Shown in pieces: positions 47,576 through 59,821 of a DNA stretch of 64,000 nt. The number at the start of each line of letters is the position of its first letter. The stretch's first letter is position 1. The translations under genes and the position numbers were made by a program. Source of the stretch: Plantago elongata (Eukaryota > Streptophyta > Magnoliopsida > Lamiales > Plantaginaceae); assembly GCA_036897095.1 (NCBI GenBank), contig JAYMSP010000194.1, positions 1-64,000 of the forward strand. Direction: 5' to 3'. The notes below the pieces were generated by a model. It was given only the letters and a program-made list of their open reading frames with translations, was not told the DNA's origin and ran no database searches.

Positions 47576-50500
47576 TTTTATCGACCACGTGGCCTAATTA
47601 TGTATTTTACTGTATACAAATGCTGTACCGTAAGCCAGTAATAGTATAAAAGGCTGTACTGGGTGTATCATAATTCTGGTTAAGTGATTGAGATTGAGAC
47701 ACTAAACTATAATTAAATCTGATTATTGACCTGACTTGGCCATTTATGGAATATGTGACTGAGTTTAAGATTTGGAAAAGTTCTTCATTTAGTTGATGTT
47801 GTTTATCTATTAGTTCTTGACCTGCAAGACAAAGTGAGTGAGTATCCTACTTCAAGTACTTGGATGAAAGACTTGTTCAAAAGACTTCTGGTTTTTAGCT
47901 TCTGATTTATTTGGTTTAGTGAACATTAAAGTTCCAGAGAAGGGGCCAACTGGGGTAGGTGCAGTGTCCTAAAGTGTCCTAATAGTTGCTCACTCTGTTT
48001 TTTATGATGACTTGACATTCTCTTCGGATGACAGAATTCTTACGAGACATGGTTATGTCACCAACTATATGAGACTTGGTTGTCACACCAACCATATATT
48101 GAATATATTGCATAGTCCGATTTTAATATTAAGTTAGAGTTATGTATTGACCGCCTAATAAAATTATAATAAAAGTGTTAAATATCCCATATTGTTGAAT
48201 AACACCATGAACCTCTTCTTTTTTTTAAAATACATCATGAACGTAACAATATACTAGATAACTCTTTCCCTTGATATTTATGGTTAGTTTTAATCAATTT
48301 ATATATGAAGTGTCACATGAATACGAAAAATACAATGGAGCTATGCATGTCTCCATTGGCATGACTTGTGAAGTTGAGTACCGCAAGAACTTAAAGAGAG
48401 AACAGGGAACATCCAAGAATTTGAGTACAGAGGTTTGGGACTTCTGAGGTACTTGGAGTATTAGTGATAGGAACCCTAAATTTTCTCTTCATCGTTAAAG
48501 TAAAAGTAAATGTAAATTCCTCGTAAATTCATTTCTTATATTATATCTATCATCGTTGTATTTTAATGTAGTTGTAGGTGGATTAGTCGTTCCCTCCCAT
48601 TTCCTCTCTCACTGCATAAGAAAGTAAAAATATAAAAATTTAATGTTTGACGCTTCGCATCCAACTTAAAAATGTAGAATTAAAATATGGTGTTGATTTT
48701 AAAATTTCATCATTACATAGAACTACCGCCACAAGTTTGGAAAATATCAGAGGCACATAAGGACGCCAATTAATGTGTCCATACTCTAGAAGAATGATCG
48801 GTTCTTTGCTTGCGAATATGAAATTACTTTAAGCTTAAGTTATATGAGAGGGTGTCACAATTTCTTCGAAACATTGCACCGCAGTTCATTGACTTTGCGA
48901 ACAATATTAGAAATAATTGCTAGGCGATACGGATCATGAAATACCTGCTATATACTCCATTCATATAATTAATCTAAGTGTCATCATTTTACTTAACTAT
49001 AATTAGCATATAATTCATATAATTAATTTATGTGTCATCATTTTACTTAACTATAATTAGCATATAAGAATTGATTTCGTTATCCTTTCCAATTTTAGAG
49101 GCAGTTTGTTATACGATTTAAATTGACAAAATTCAATTTAAATGGCCTGTTTTACAATTTAATATATTACTCCGATCCAGTCTAAAACATATAATTGATC
49201 AATTATGGTATTTGAGTTTTCTGAGTAACAGTCATCCTGGCATACTTTTGGTTAGGAGATGAAAATCCTTTTTCATATAACAAAACAGAAAAAATGAATA
49301 CATGTTTAGTAAATTAAATCGACAATCTCTATTTGATTTTATTAATTATTTTACAATTTAGAGTATAATTCTATCATATTTTTCATCATATTAAATGAAT
49401 CGTTATATTTGTCTAAGAGACTACTTGATATAGAATTTGAGTGGTCTTTTCACTTGAAATTGAATTTTTAGTACAAAGTATTCGATTTGAGTGTGGAGAT
49501 GGCCGCTACAGCGGTATAACAAACGGTAACTAAGTAGCTCACATATTTTGTTTAGTTAAAAAATGATTACAGTTTGACTGGAAAATCGGAAACCACTTCT
49601 TTTTCTTTTACTTATTAACGATGGTTATTTTTTCTAATCACATAAATTAAATAATAACATATAAACTAATAATATAAATAAAATATATATTAAAATATTT
49701 TATGGGTAGGTGATCCGTGATCCGCACCAATTGCTAGGGGCTCAAAGGCCGTAGCTTTCCATACATACTTGTGTTGCGACCGCAAATCAAAAACAAATGG
49801 ATGCTAAGTCTGCGGGTCAAGCTCAACTATTCACGGCCAAACAAATATACGATACATTCCTGTTTAGTTGTCAAAACCCCACCAGATAATGATTATCTTA
49901 ATGTAATCAATTTCATGATTCTTGCAAGCCAATTAATGTTTAATTTCTTATCACGCCATCTCCAACATTTCCATACCGTATCTTCTTTTGAGTTTCCATG
50001 GAATTTGGACGGTTGGACATATCACGTAGGTCCCGTCACCTTCCTACCTCTGCAAGGTGAAAGATTTTTTTTCTAATTGGAATAGTAAAATGTATTGAAA
50101 ATTGAAGTTACTTGAATTATTCGTTTTTTCTACACAGATTTTCATTAAATATTCACCACGTATAATATAATTTAATTGGATCCGTCCGTTTCAGTTTGAA
50201 TTCATCTTTTTTAATAATTTAAGTTCAATAGTTAATAATTTACTTTATGATAACTAAAATTTTCCAAAATATATAAATTAATTATAATACCCTTAATGAT
50301 ATAATTATTTATTAAAAATATCTATATATTAAAAACTATTTCAATATTGTAAAATTACATAAATAATGCTTATATATAAATGAAAAATCAAATATAAATG
50401 GTTACATAAAAAAATATTATTTATCTAATTATTTAATATTAACTGCATTGCTAATACATTTAAAGAACACGAAGAACCTTAATTTCCACATTGAAGAGCC

Positions 50501-51499
50501 ATGATTGAATTGATGGAGTTTAAAGGTTTTTAAATATTCTCCCAGCATTTAATGAAATCGATTTCAAAAGTGAGAATTATTTTTTCTGATTTCTTCAATT
50601 CAACTTGAAGTAGCAAATATATAGATGAACTAAAGAAGATGAAGATGAAGAAGGATAGTACGGCGTATGGCATGTCAATTAAGTTTTATATAATTCCTTC
50701 TATTCAACATCCCGTCACCTCCTTCCAATTCTGTTGATTCTTCACCACTGCTTTTCACTCCCAATTACATCAGAATTGACAGGGAAGATTTAGAGAGGAT
50801 AGGAGGTGTATTGAAAGTTTGTATATAAATGAAAATTTTAATTGATTTGTAATAATTATTAAATTTAAATAAGGGTATATTATGATATATTTATTCTTAT
50901 ATTTTAGTAGTTGTAATAATAACTGTATATTTATATTTTAGTAGTTAAAATTTAATTATAATATATAATTTGTAAAATTGTATTCGTTAATTATGTAACA
51001 AAGATCTGTGTTTAAATCGATACGAAGCCTACTTTAAAATGGAATAGCCCATAAATTATTGGGTGGAGATGAATGTTACCCCTTAATTGTCATATGTGGA
51101 GAAGTTTTTAGCCGCCAAAGTTTCCATAAATGTAATATACAAGTTTTTAGCAGAATGTTGTAAACGAAAAAATGATACAATTTTAGAGAACGACTATTTT
51201 GAGAGCGGCATGTTCTAGACTTTTAGTGAAGGAGGACTGATTTTCGTATGCATAAGCATTATATTTTAAATAATATTAATAAAGTTTTACACGTAGATAA
51301 ACTTATGTCTTTTATATGTGTGTATATTATACCATTGTTAAAAATCATAAAGTTTCAAGAGAAATGATATTTAGTTAAATAACGGAATCATTTTGCAACT
51401 TGCCATTAAACATGTGTTTTTCGCGGATCCTCTTAGTGATCCGGGTAGTATCATTTTTCCACGGATCCTCTTGCAGATCTACTCGCGGGTCCTTTCGCG
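47576..51499. other. Intergenic, AT-rich
   Basis: No gene recognised. A 54-bp unit is tandemly duplicated at 48961-49014 and 49015-49067 (both contain GTGTCATCATTTTACTTAAC). GTTTGTTATAC occurs near 49108 and, inverted, near 49520, possibly the ends of a small inverted-repeat element. Near 51410-51490 the word GCGGATCCTCTT or CACGGATCCTCTTG recurs. Confidence 0.5.
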
Positions 51500-53470
51500 G
51501 TTTGATATCATAGAGTTTTAAGTTGAGATCATATGGATTTAGTCTAAAGTCATAGTATTTTTCTGTTGACATTATAATGTGTTTTAAAAGTGATGCATGC
51601 AAATTGTAAGCAGATAAGAAGGTTGATGAAGATAATGACTATTTTTTTGTATTTTGAATAATCCTGAACAAAATGCTAACCTTTTCTTTATTATGAGTTT
51701 TTTGTTAGTGTACAAACTTTTTGTTAATTGTTAAAGATATGTAATATATGCTTCCTCTTTTTGAGATTATAAGTATTTTTCATGAGATCATAAGGTTTCA
51801 TTTTGAAATCATTGTGTTTTCAATTGGTATAATAGTGTTTTCACTTTGAAATCATAGTAATTTATATAAGAACATAGTAACTTAAAGTAAAAATATAAAC
51901 TTTTATTAGCATAAGATCATAGTGCATATAATAGATAACATAATCATTATAACTGAAATCATATTCATTATAACATAAAATATAGTCATTACAAAAGAGA
52001 ACATAATCATTCTAACAGAGAACATAGCCATTATAACTTAAACCATATCCATTATAACTGAGATCATAGTCATTATCACAGAGAACATAGTCATCCACAT
52101 GTCATTTTCTTGTGTTTCTGTTGTATTCACCTTCTTCTAGTTACAACTTGGAAAGGTGTTAGAACAAGTGTTTTCGGTTTTACTTATGATTTTTCAACAT
52201 GACTACAAATAAAGTACTTTTGATAAACTTTCCCATTTCCACCATGTTTGTACACCTTTTGAATGTGACTCCAACTTTAGCACCATACTTTCTATATAAC
52301 TGGTGCATGTCCTCCAAGTTGTTTGCATGTCTTTCTCTTAAGTTGCCTTAAACATCAAAATCATCACGATTAGTCACCGTTGTCATTGTCAAACTAGCAT
52401 TGTTTGAGTTGTCAACAACAACTATTGCTACAATTAACATCATAGAAGTAATATGTTATATCATAATAGTTATAATTGAGATTATAACCGTAAGTCCATA
52501 AATCATAGTAGTTATAACTGAGATCATAACCGTAAGTCCATAGTAGTTTTTTTTTTATATCATAGTTGTTTTGATTGAGAATATAATTTATATCATAGTA
52601 GTTTTTTTTTATATCATAATGCTCATATTTGACATCATAGCATTAATGTTAGAGAATATAACATTAACATCATATACATTATATAATTATTTTTTTTAGT
52701 TGAGATCATAGAATTTATGTCTAAGATCATAATGATTATAACATAAAATTTAGTAGTTAATTGCAGATAGTATAGTCTAGTATAAAACTTGAGAACATAA
52801 TAGTCTTTGTAGAGATCATACTCACTATAATAGAGAACATATCAATATTCGTAGAGATCATTGAATTAACTGTAACATGTTTAGTAACAACATTTTATGG
52901 ATCGAAAAGGTAGAAATCATAGTAGAAATAGAAATAGTAGAGATCATAAACATGTACTTTGAATCTCTGTAGCATCATCAACATTCGTAGACAACAACAT
53001 CAAGTAATATTCTTGAGAACATATCACATAAAAGAAAGAACATTAGAAATGTTGTATACCTTTTTTTCAATATATGAGTTGATGATTGAGGTCATATCTT
53101 GATTGAATACACCACCAAATCTTTATTACAATCACATTGTGAATGAATAAACAACTACAACTTTACTTAACAATCATTTCATATAAAACATAGTAAATAT
53201 TGCTGAGAACATAAAATATATAGGTGAGAAGATAGTACATATATGTAAGAACATAGAAAATACAGTAAAAAGATATAATTCAACATAATATGTCGAAAAA
53301 CAAAGCACAAAATAACTGTCAAATTTTGAATGAAAACATACGTAATATTCTTGAGAAGATAGGTATATTCTTGAGAACATAACACATACTGCTATAAACA
53401 TTTAAACGTTTTTTTTATATCACAGTTGATATATGAGGTCAGATTTTGAATAAAAACGCTATATGATCCT
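51500..53470. repeat. Field of dispersed short repeats (GAGAACATA / GAGATCATA words)
   Basis: Nearly 2 kb is studded with dozens of variants of GAGAACATA and GAGATCATA(GT), with loose partners such as CATTATAAC. All read in the same orientation on the plus strand (TATGTTCTC and TATGATCTC on minus). Spacing is irregular, roughly 20-60 bp, so it is not a simple satellite. The field surrounds a decayed FAR1-like coding piece (52130-52420), suggesting it is the body or subterminal region of a DNA transposon. No clear ends were found. Confidence 0.65.
52130..52420 (-). pseudogene. Relic of a FAR1-type (Mutator-like) transposase DNA-binding region
   Basis: On the minus strand, pieces in two frames read like the plant FAR1 DNA-binding domain: LEDMHQLYRKYGAKVGVTF, then in a neighbouring frame HGGNGKVYQKYFICSHVEKS and later VVTRRR. 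The order (YxKYGxKVGV, NGKVYxxYFxCS, TRRR) fits the family's start. Frame shifts and stop codons are present and no catalytic part was found; the repeat field continues on both sides. FAR1/FHY3 proteins descend from such transposases, but this piece is too decayed to be a host regulator. Confidence 0.5.
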
Positions 53471-54490
53471 TATACAAGCATGATTACACCTCGTAAACAC
53501 ATAAACAACAATAACATCAATGAGTTACCATCAAAAAATGAAAATATAGATAAATAGATCTAGATCTACAATTTTTCAAATTTGACTTTGCAGATCTATA
53601 TGAATTTGAGCTATTTTATCATTCGAAACATGAAAAAAACTATGAAAAGTGTTTGAAATCAGAGATTACTTTCATTTTCGATCGTTTCTGTTGCATAATG
53701 TAGCAATGTATGTATGTAATCATCTATTTTTTGATCGGAAAACAAGTTTGATCGATTGTTTCTTCTCTATGTTGCTGGTCCATGGTTGGAAGAGAGAAAG
53801 TTTAAGTTAGAAGGTATTTTAGCAGTGATAATGATGCAAACCGGGTTATATCGTTATATATATGGATTCATTTTGTATATCCAAGTTGCTGGCCCTTGGT
53901 TGGGTGGATTTTAGCAATATGTTTTTGTTTTTGGTTAGTTTGTACCTCTAATTTATAATATTATTAATTTATATTTCTATATCTCTATTTAAGGATTATT
54001 TCTTCGAAAACTCACCCGTTAAAAATAGCCACTAATGATTTTCGTTAAACTATAATCCATGATTTTTAATCCCTTTGTAGTTTGTAATTAATAACGAAGT
54101 GTTTATGTCTATGTGAATACATGATCATGTGTCTAATAGTCCAGCCCTCTATGCATACGGTCCTTGGGACATTTACTCTTGAGAAATGTTTAATCGTCAA
54201 AGTAGAGAAACGTTCGTCTTAGTTATCCGAATAAATATAGTTGAGTCACCAAGAATGTCAAACGTACAATTCTTACAATGTAAAGCGAGATTATACAAGC
54301 AAACGGGGAATATGTCAACCGATTCATTGTGATGGTAGAGAAATTCTTAGCTTTTGAACCAATACACAATAAAATCACGGATAAGTTATATAGTAAGCAC
54401 ATTCCGAGTACAAACAATGATGATTGAAATAATGTTCAACTCAAATAATGATTTTGTTTAATCAAATCATATCTCCTATACAATTCAAAA
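53471..54490. other. Intergenic between repeat field and EXO70
   Basis: No gene. The 53560-53800 part could be leader sequence of the FAR1-like relic on the minus strand. A GTTGCTGGTCC/GTTGCTGGCCC(A/T)TGGTTGG phrase occurs twice (near 53773 and 53885). Confidence 0.45.
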
Positions 54491-56620
54491 TTATTTGGAA
54501 GTCAAATATGTAACCATCTCATGGGAGCTCGAAAGTCGAGCGGGTGAGGTCAAAGTCAAAGGTGTGACTCTAACCATCTCTTGGGAACTTATTGGTCTGG
54601 AAGGGGAAGGGGAAGGCGAATGCAAGACTCTAACCATCTCTTGGGAAATTATTGGTCTAGAAGGAGAAGGTGAAGGCGAGAATTTAACCACCTCTCGAGA
54701 ACTCAATGGTCTCGAGGGCGAAGGTGAAGGAGAATAATGATAAGACTCAAACGATGAGTAACTCCCTGAATCAGCAACCCCAAAGAACAAATCTGAAAGA
54801 TAATGTCCTACATCCTCAGGGGCATATCTAACCACCGGGATTGAATATCTCTCCCTCTCCATCGTCTTCCTGTGTGCATTGTAAAACTCGCGATACAATC
54901 TAAATATCTTCCCCGCGATGGAAACCTTGATATCATCTCGGAGCTTGCTATCCGGTACAACGCACACAGACTGTCTCGTGTACGCCTGGTCAAACGCCAA
55001 GTTAAATTTCCTGAATATCTCTTTGACTTTATCAGGCGTGTTGATAGCCGTTGGATCAGCTGGTAAACAGTCGATGACGTGCTTCCATCCTGTCCGTTCG
55101 TAGTTTACCGCGAACTGCTTCACCTTGGTTTCGTGTTTCGTTAACCACTCATCACCGAGAATGTATTTCAGATTCGACGTTCGGACCTTTACGACGACGT
55201 GTTGGAGATTGTTGGCTAGGAAAAGGTAAGACAGAGAGACCTCTTTGTAATGCTTCGCTTTTGCGTCGATTTTGCATAGCAGGACTAGGATCAGCCACGC
55301 CATTTTGATCGAAATTGTTGGTGCTGAAGATTCATCAGAGTCAGAGAAACCGAAATAAGATTCCGGTAAGGGCTTCTTCGTATGGGGAGCCGAATCTTCG
55401 AGAATGTCTGATAAAACAGTGGTGTAATCTGCCAGAAGTGTTAAGTACTTCATCACATCGATCGTCAGGTCATGAACTCCACCTCCTGCTACTATTGATT
55501 TGGGAGAGTCCTTCAAAATAACCGATTCGAAGTCGGTTAGAGCAGTTCGAACGAATTCGCCGAGTTTTATGAGTGATGCAACCGCCTGATTCTTAATGTT
55601 GAGAGTCGAGTCGAAGCAGAAGATTGAATCAATCTCAGGCCAGTGATTGCAGATTCCGGTGTACATGTCGAGGATCCGGAAGACTCTTTCCGGTGACTTT
55701 TTGCTGTTTTTCGCCACGTTTTCGGGGAATCCAAACAGGATCAGGGCACCTTCTTTAGTGATTTCGGTGAAGCAGGATTCTCTGATGGAATCGGAGCTTG
55801 CGAATACGTGATCGCAGAGAATTCGCTCTCCGTTGAAGAGAGTTCCGACTGCCGTTCGTAATCCGGTGAGCCAATTCGAGATCCTCATCTCCAGAGTAGG
55901 CCAGTCCATTTTGTGAATGTGCGAGGAAGTGAATTTCTCAACTCCCAGCCTGTAAATGCCTTCATCCACAATTGATTTTCGAATCACTTTGTATATTTTT
56001 AAACACTCTTTCGCATAACCGGAAGAGATCATACAGTCGGCAATTGTTCGCAAATCTCCCATGGAAAGAGTGGAGGCGTCGTCTTCTTCTGAAACTGAAT
56101 CACTGCAAGTAGCAGTACCCCTGGTATCGTCGTCTTCATCATCGAATTCTGATACGCTTGATCCAGTAGAAGTCCTGGAGGAACGGATGGAGACTGATTC
56201 AGGATCCAGGTGAGCTCGATTCATGGACAGGATTTGGTAGAACTCCTTTTCAAGTCTCTTCATTGCAGTTTGCATCAGGTTTTGAGCACGAACCATCTTT
56301 TCTGAGCTGGAGTTTTCGGTGACTAGGAAGTGCATAGCCTTCTGGAGATTATGGACAGTTTTGATGAATTCTCTTGCCTCACGACGATTCTCGTAGAATA
56401 GGGAGGTAACTCTGCCAAAATTGGTGGTTTGAGGATCCCATTTCATGATGATTGGCTCGGCCATGTCAAGCGTCCGGTCCATGACAGACTCGGAGAAGCT
56501 CTGCCTAGGTGGGGAGAAGCCGAAGCGTGAAGGAGAGGGAGAATGAGAATGGGAATGAGTGGTCGAGGAGAAGGACGAGGAGTGCGGGGAGAAGCAAATG
56601 CTCATCCCTTTTCGCGGCAT
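54491..56620 (-). CDS. EXO70: EXO70 exocyst subunit, probably EXO70H clade
   Basis: An intronless gene of 709 residues, the usual structure for plant EXO70 genes. The N-terminus is serine/proline-rich (MPRKGMSICFSPHSSS, SPSPSR). A helical region follows (ENRREAREFIKTVHNLQKAM), then an acidic linker and the Exo70 domain (about residues 250-620: VEKFTSSHIHKMDWPTLEMR, LYREFYNAHRKTMERERY, RYAPEDVGHYLSDLFFG). EXO70 targets the exocyst tethering complex to plasma-membrane phosphoinositides. The many plant paralogues work in secretion, immunity and trichome or cell-wall traffic. The MPRKGM start and the lack of introns suggest the H clade; that is a judgement by eye. The last 80 residues are tandem copies of an 18-24 residue Ser/Pro unit. 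Frame intact. Confidence 0.92.
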   Translation of the reverse strand: MPRKGMSICFSPHSSSFSSTTHSHSHSPSPSRFGFSPPRQSFSESVMDRTLDMAEPIIMKWDPQTTNFGRVTSLFYENRREAREFIKTVHNLQKAMHFLVTENSSSEKMVRAQNLMQTAMKRLEKEFYQILSMNRAHLDPESVSIRSSRTSTGSSVSEFDDEDDDTRGTATCSDSVSEEDDASTLSMGDLRTIADCMISSGYAKECLKIYKVIRKSIVDEGIYRLGVEKFTSSHIHKMDWPTLEMRISNWLTGLRTAVGTLFNGERILCDHVFASSDSIRESCFTEITKEGALILFGFPENVAKNSKKSPERVFRILDMYTGICNHWPEIDSIFCFDSTLNIKNQAVASLIKLGEFVRTALTDFESVILKDSPKSIVAGGGVHDLTIDVMKYLTLLADYTTVLSDILEDSAPHTKKPLPESYFGFSDSDESSAPTISIKMAWLILVLLCKIDAKAKHYKEVSLSYLFLANNLQHVVVKVRTSNLKYILGDEWLTKHETKVKQFAVNYERTGWKHVIDCLPADPTAINTPDKVKEIFRKFNLAFDQAYTRQSVCVVPDSKLRDDIKVSIAGKIFRLYREFYNAHRKTMERERYSIPVVRYAPEDVGHYLSDLFFGVADSGSYSSFESYHYSPSPSPSRPLSSREVVKFSPSPSPSRPIISQEMVRVLHSPSPSPSRPISSQEMVRVTPLTLTSPARLSSSHEMVTYLTSK
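54494..54733 (-). repeat. In-frame tandem repeat encoding the EXO70 C-terminal tail
   Basis: Four degenerate copies of a 54-72 bp unit. The first three encode SPSPSPSRP plus I/L-SSQEMVRV-like sequence, and the fourth is diverged (SPARLSSSHEMVTYL). Unit length stays a multiple of three, so the frame is kept. Confidence 0.8.
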
Positions 56621-59600
56621 GATTGATGATATGTAGCGTTTCGGACGGTCTAGGCGAATTTAAGTAAGCAGGGATTGAAACAAGATATGGAGTTCTAGGA
56701 GTGAAGGAAATGGATGTGTTTGTTGATAGAGGGGAGGGATGGGAGTGAAGGTGTGGGGTATATATAGAGATTAGAGAGTTCGGGAATTAAGAGTGCCGGA
56801 ATTTGAAATGCACTGGTAGGACTTTTATTTTGGTCAAGACTCAGTTGTAAAAGAATTGTATTTTGGTGGGTGTGAATTGTAATAACTGAAAAGTATGATG
56901 ACGTGGGATTATTTATTAACGCGTTGCGAAATCTAACAACGTCATGAAACGAGTGGTCTGCATTTGGAAGGTTGAGTTGTAAATTGCAACCGAAGTCTTG
57001 TATTGAACAAGTATATGAATTTGACAACCAGCAGCAGCAGCAGCAGCTTTCTTCTGAATGAATAAAATTGACCTGATTAACTCTTTCTAGAGTCATGAAC
57101 TCAAGCTAATAAGTCTACTCTTTGGCTCTTCCCTTAATTATTTATTCTTTCTGGAAAAACCGAGTGTTTAGGGGAAAAATTAGCAAAATTTCAAAATAAG
57201 CATACAATGTTAGCCATATCATCATTTTCATTGTTCATGTCGCATTGGATTTTATTTTGATCGATTACGATTTAGACTTTGTTTTCTTCTCATAAAAAAT
57301 TAAACTTCTTATTGTATAAAGATAATGAAGCATGATTCGATATAACTGAATTAATAAATTTTAGATGAATATCATATATATCAATTTTTCATCATTAAAA
57401 TTTAATCGTGTGATTTTAAATTAAAGAATACTTAATACTGGGAAGTACTAAAAGGTAGGAACATGTTGGAGTATTAATATATATAACTAGATTCCACATA
57501 TCTCTATAAATTTGAACTTTTAGATGAGACGAAATTTTATTATGGCAACAGAATAGTGCACGTGCAAATTCTTTTGATAACTTCGTCAATTGGGAGTTTT
57601 GATAACTTTCTCAATTGGAAATTTGGGATTGTGAAGTTTTTTGTTTTCTTGTTAAAGAGGTATTTTATTATTAACAACCACATAAAATTACAAAACTTAT
57701 AAGAAATGGTCATATGTAATCCAAATATTTCAGCACAAAACCTTTATTATGATCAACTTTCTCGGCCAATGACTATGATTTTTTAGGCAAACTTCACAAC
57801 CAAGGTAAATTTGGCTCCTATATATCATCCTGCCTTTGATTCACCTGCGGTTCTGGAGACTACCAAGTCTATGTTGATTTACACCACGAAAATTTGCTTC
57901 TTGAGGTTACAGTTAATTTTTTTTTCTTGCGAGTCTGAGAAATATTGCCTGACATAAAGTACTTCAGGAATTGCGTTATTCAGATCATTAGCCAGTCAAT
58001 AATGCTCATAAATTCTACTTGGGTTCTTCCACAGAAACCTATCGATAAAGTGCCGGTATTTTTGTAAATGATCAGTGTTATACACAAATTGGTCGGAAGT
58101 GAGGTCATGGGTCGTTGTACAATTTAAGAATAAGTAACAGAATGTAATATTTGCATCCCACATTTATTAAGAAAGAATGGAATGAACGATAGAAGAGAAT
58201 ACAATACTCTAGTAACTAAATAAGGTGCAATACTGGTGTAACCCAAGCCATGTATCACTACGAGAGAAATCTTTTCGACTTAAAATTAATTACAAAAAGT
58301 TTTTTCTCAATAAATCTTCTAATTTTGAATTGTAATTTAAAATTATAACTGAAAATACGATAAACTCTTTTACGTCACTTATTAAGTATCGTAATTTACT
58401 GTATACAGATCATTTGTCTTTTGCAACATCTTCGCAATTTGCATCAATTAAATATCGTACGATTATTTGTAAAGGTCAAATTGGAATAAGATCTCTTGTT
58501 GATTCATTACACGGTTACACCATCCGTGATCCATCTTTTGAACCACCATCACTGGGGCAGTAGCCATCTAATTAATTACACCTCTATCATTACGAATCAG
58601 TCTTACTTCAAAGTCAGTTCAAAGAATAACGATAGCTGATCCAGTTTATAATTAATGCTAATAAAACATTCTTAATTAATGTTAAGTTGCGTAAGGAACT
58701 CTTTGACATATTCCTCTCCTCCTCAGAGAAAGAAGGGAATATTATTATTTAGGACGCGTCTTTACTGAAGTAGAACTAGAATTATTATGTATGTAAACTA
58801 CAAATTAATTAAGCTTTTGCGATATTGAGTACTTGCAAGAAAAATTGAAAAACTAGAGTCCAGTATCGTGGTTTCCTTCATTGGGTATATAGGTGCTTGA
58901 ATTGGCAGCTAGCCCTTGACGAGCCGTTGTTGGTGACTTGAGACTCCACTTTTAGACTTTCCAGAAATATGTGAAAAACCGACAAATCAGTAGTACTGAT
59001 GAGAAATTTAAATTACAGTAGTTTTCACCTCTAGTAATCTGGTAACAATTTATCAAAAATGGAACTTTCACCAATTACCAAACACGTCTTTGTAACATAT
59101 TCCGTGTGTAATTTACAAAACACTTTTACAAATTTCCATGGATGATGGGTTATTATTTGCTTAACAATTTACGGAAACACAAGTTTCGCATTTTCAGTCG
59201 GAAGCAAATAATAATAGCAAGAGGTACTTTGTCCATGGATTTGTCCGTGGATGGATATTTATCCCACATGGAACTATTATATTATCAAGCAATGTGAAAA
59301 TAACTTATTAAACACATTACAATATTTATTAGTCGGTTGGTGAGTTGATGATAATACTATCGTTAAAGGTAGTTTGTTGTTGGATATATTTATATTTAGT
59401 ATATTATAAAATTGGACCCTTATATTTCCAAGTGGACGATAATTAATCTAAATGATGGGATTACCAAAACAATGATGAAATTTTATTCTTTTTGTGAATT
59501 CTCTTTATTTTATTAAGATTAACGGTTTGGAGGCTTGGTCCGAAGATAAATCTCTCTTTTTTGACATTATGAAGTTGTTTCGATGGAGTGAAGTCTTCGA

Positions 59601-59813
59601 GCAATCATTGACGCCGTAGAGTGTCGAGGCCTATGCAATTTGAGTGGCGGTTCATTGGGCTATCTTAAATGGATGGGAGAGTGCCCAGTATTATTTTTAT
59701 TATCTCTCAGTAGTTAAATCTTTTAATTCTGTTGACTTTAGTTTTTCTATTATTGGACATTGATGTCCTTGCTGAGTATTTTATTTTCTTTAGTTTAGAC
59801 TCTGTACCGCGTG
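56621..59813. other. Intergenic, upstream of EXO70
   Basis: The first 150 bases hold the EXO70 core promoter. A (CAG)n run lies at about 57028-57047. The rest is AT-rich with no gene recognised; the 56695-57096 minus-strand frame is a by-product of the promoter and microsatellite. Confidence 0.5.
56759..56766 (-). promoter_or_regulatory. Candidate TATA box of EXO70
   Basis: TATATATA, read on the minus strand within CTCTATATATACCCC, about 140 bp upstream of the start codon at 56620. Confidence 0.55.
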
Positions 59814-59821
59814 AGGAGAAC

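Noticed and set aside
49104-49526. Possible 420-bp inverted-repeat element
   Set aside because: Only an 11-base inverted match (GTTTGTTATAC) supports it; no target duplication was found.
53174-53401. Hydrophobic minus-strand frames that look like membrane proteins
   Set aside because: They are translations of the repeated TATGTTCTC-type words, not genes.
51500-53470. CRISPR-like or satellite array
   Set aside because: Word spacing is irregular, words are degenerate, and the DNA is plant nuclear; a transposon-associated repeat field fits better.
54010-54050. Right terminal repeat of the FAR1-like element
   Set aside because: A weak resemblance between this segment reversed and about 51170-51210 was considered, but matches were too few to define ends.
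56695-57096. 133-codon minus-strand frame upstream of EXO70
   Set aside because: It overlaps the EXO70 promoter/leader and a CAG microsatellite and resembles no protein.
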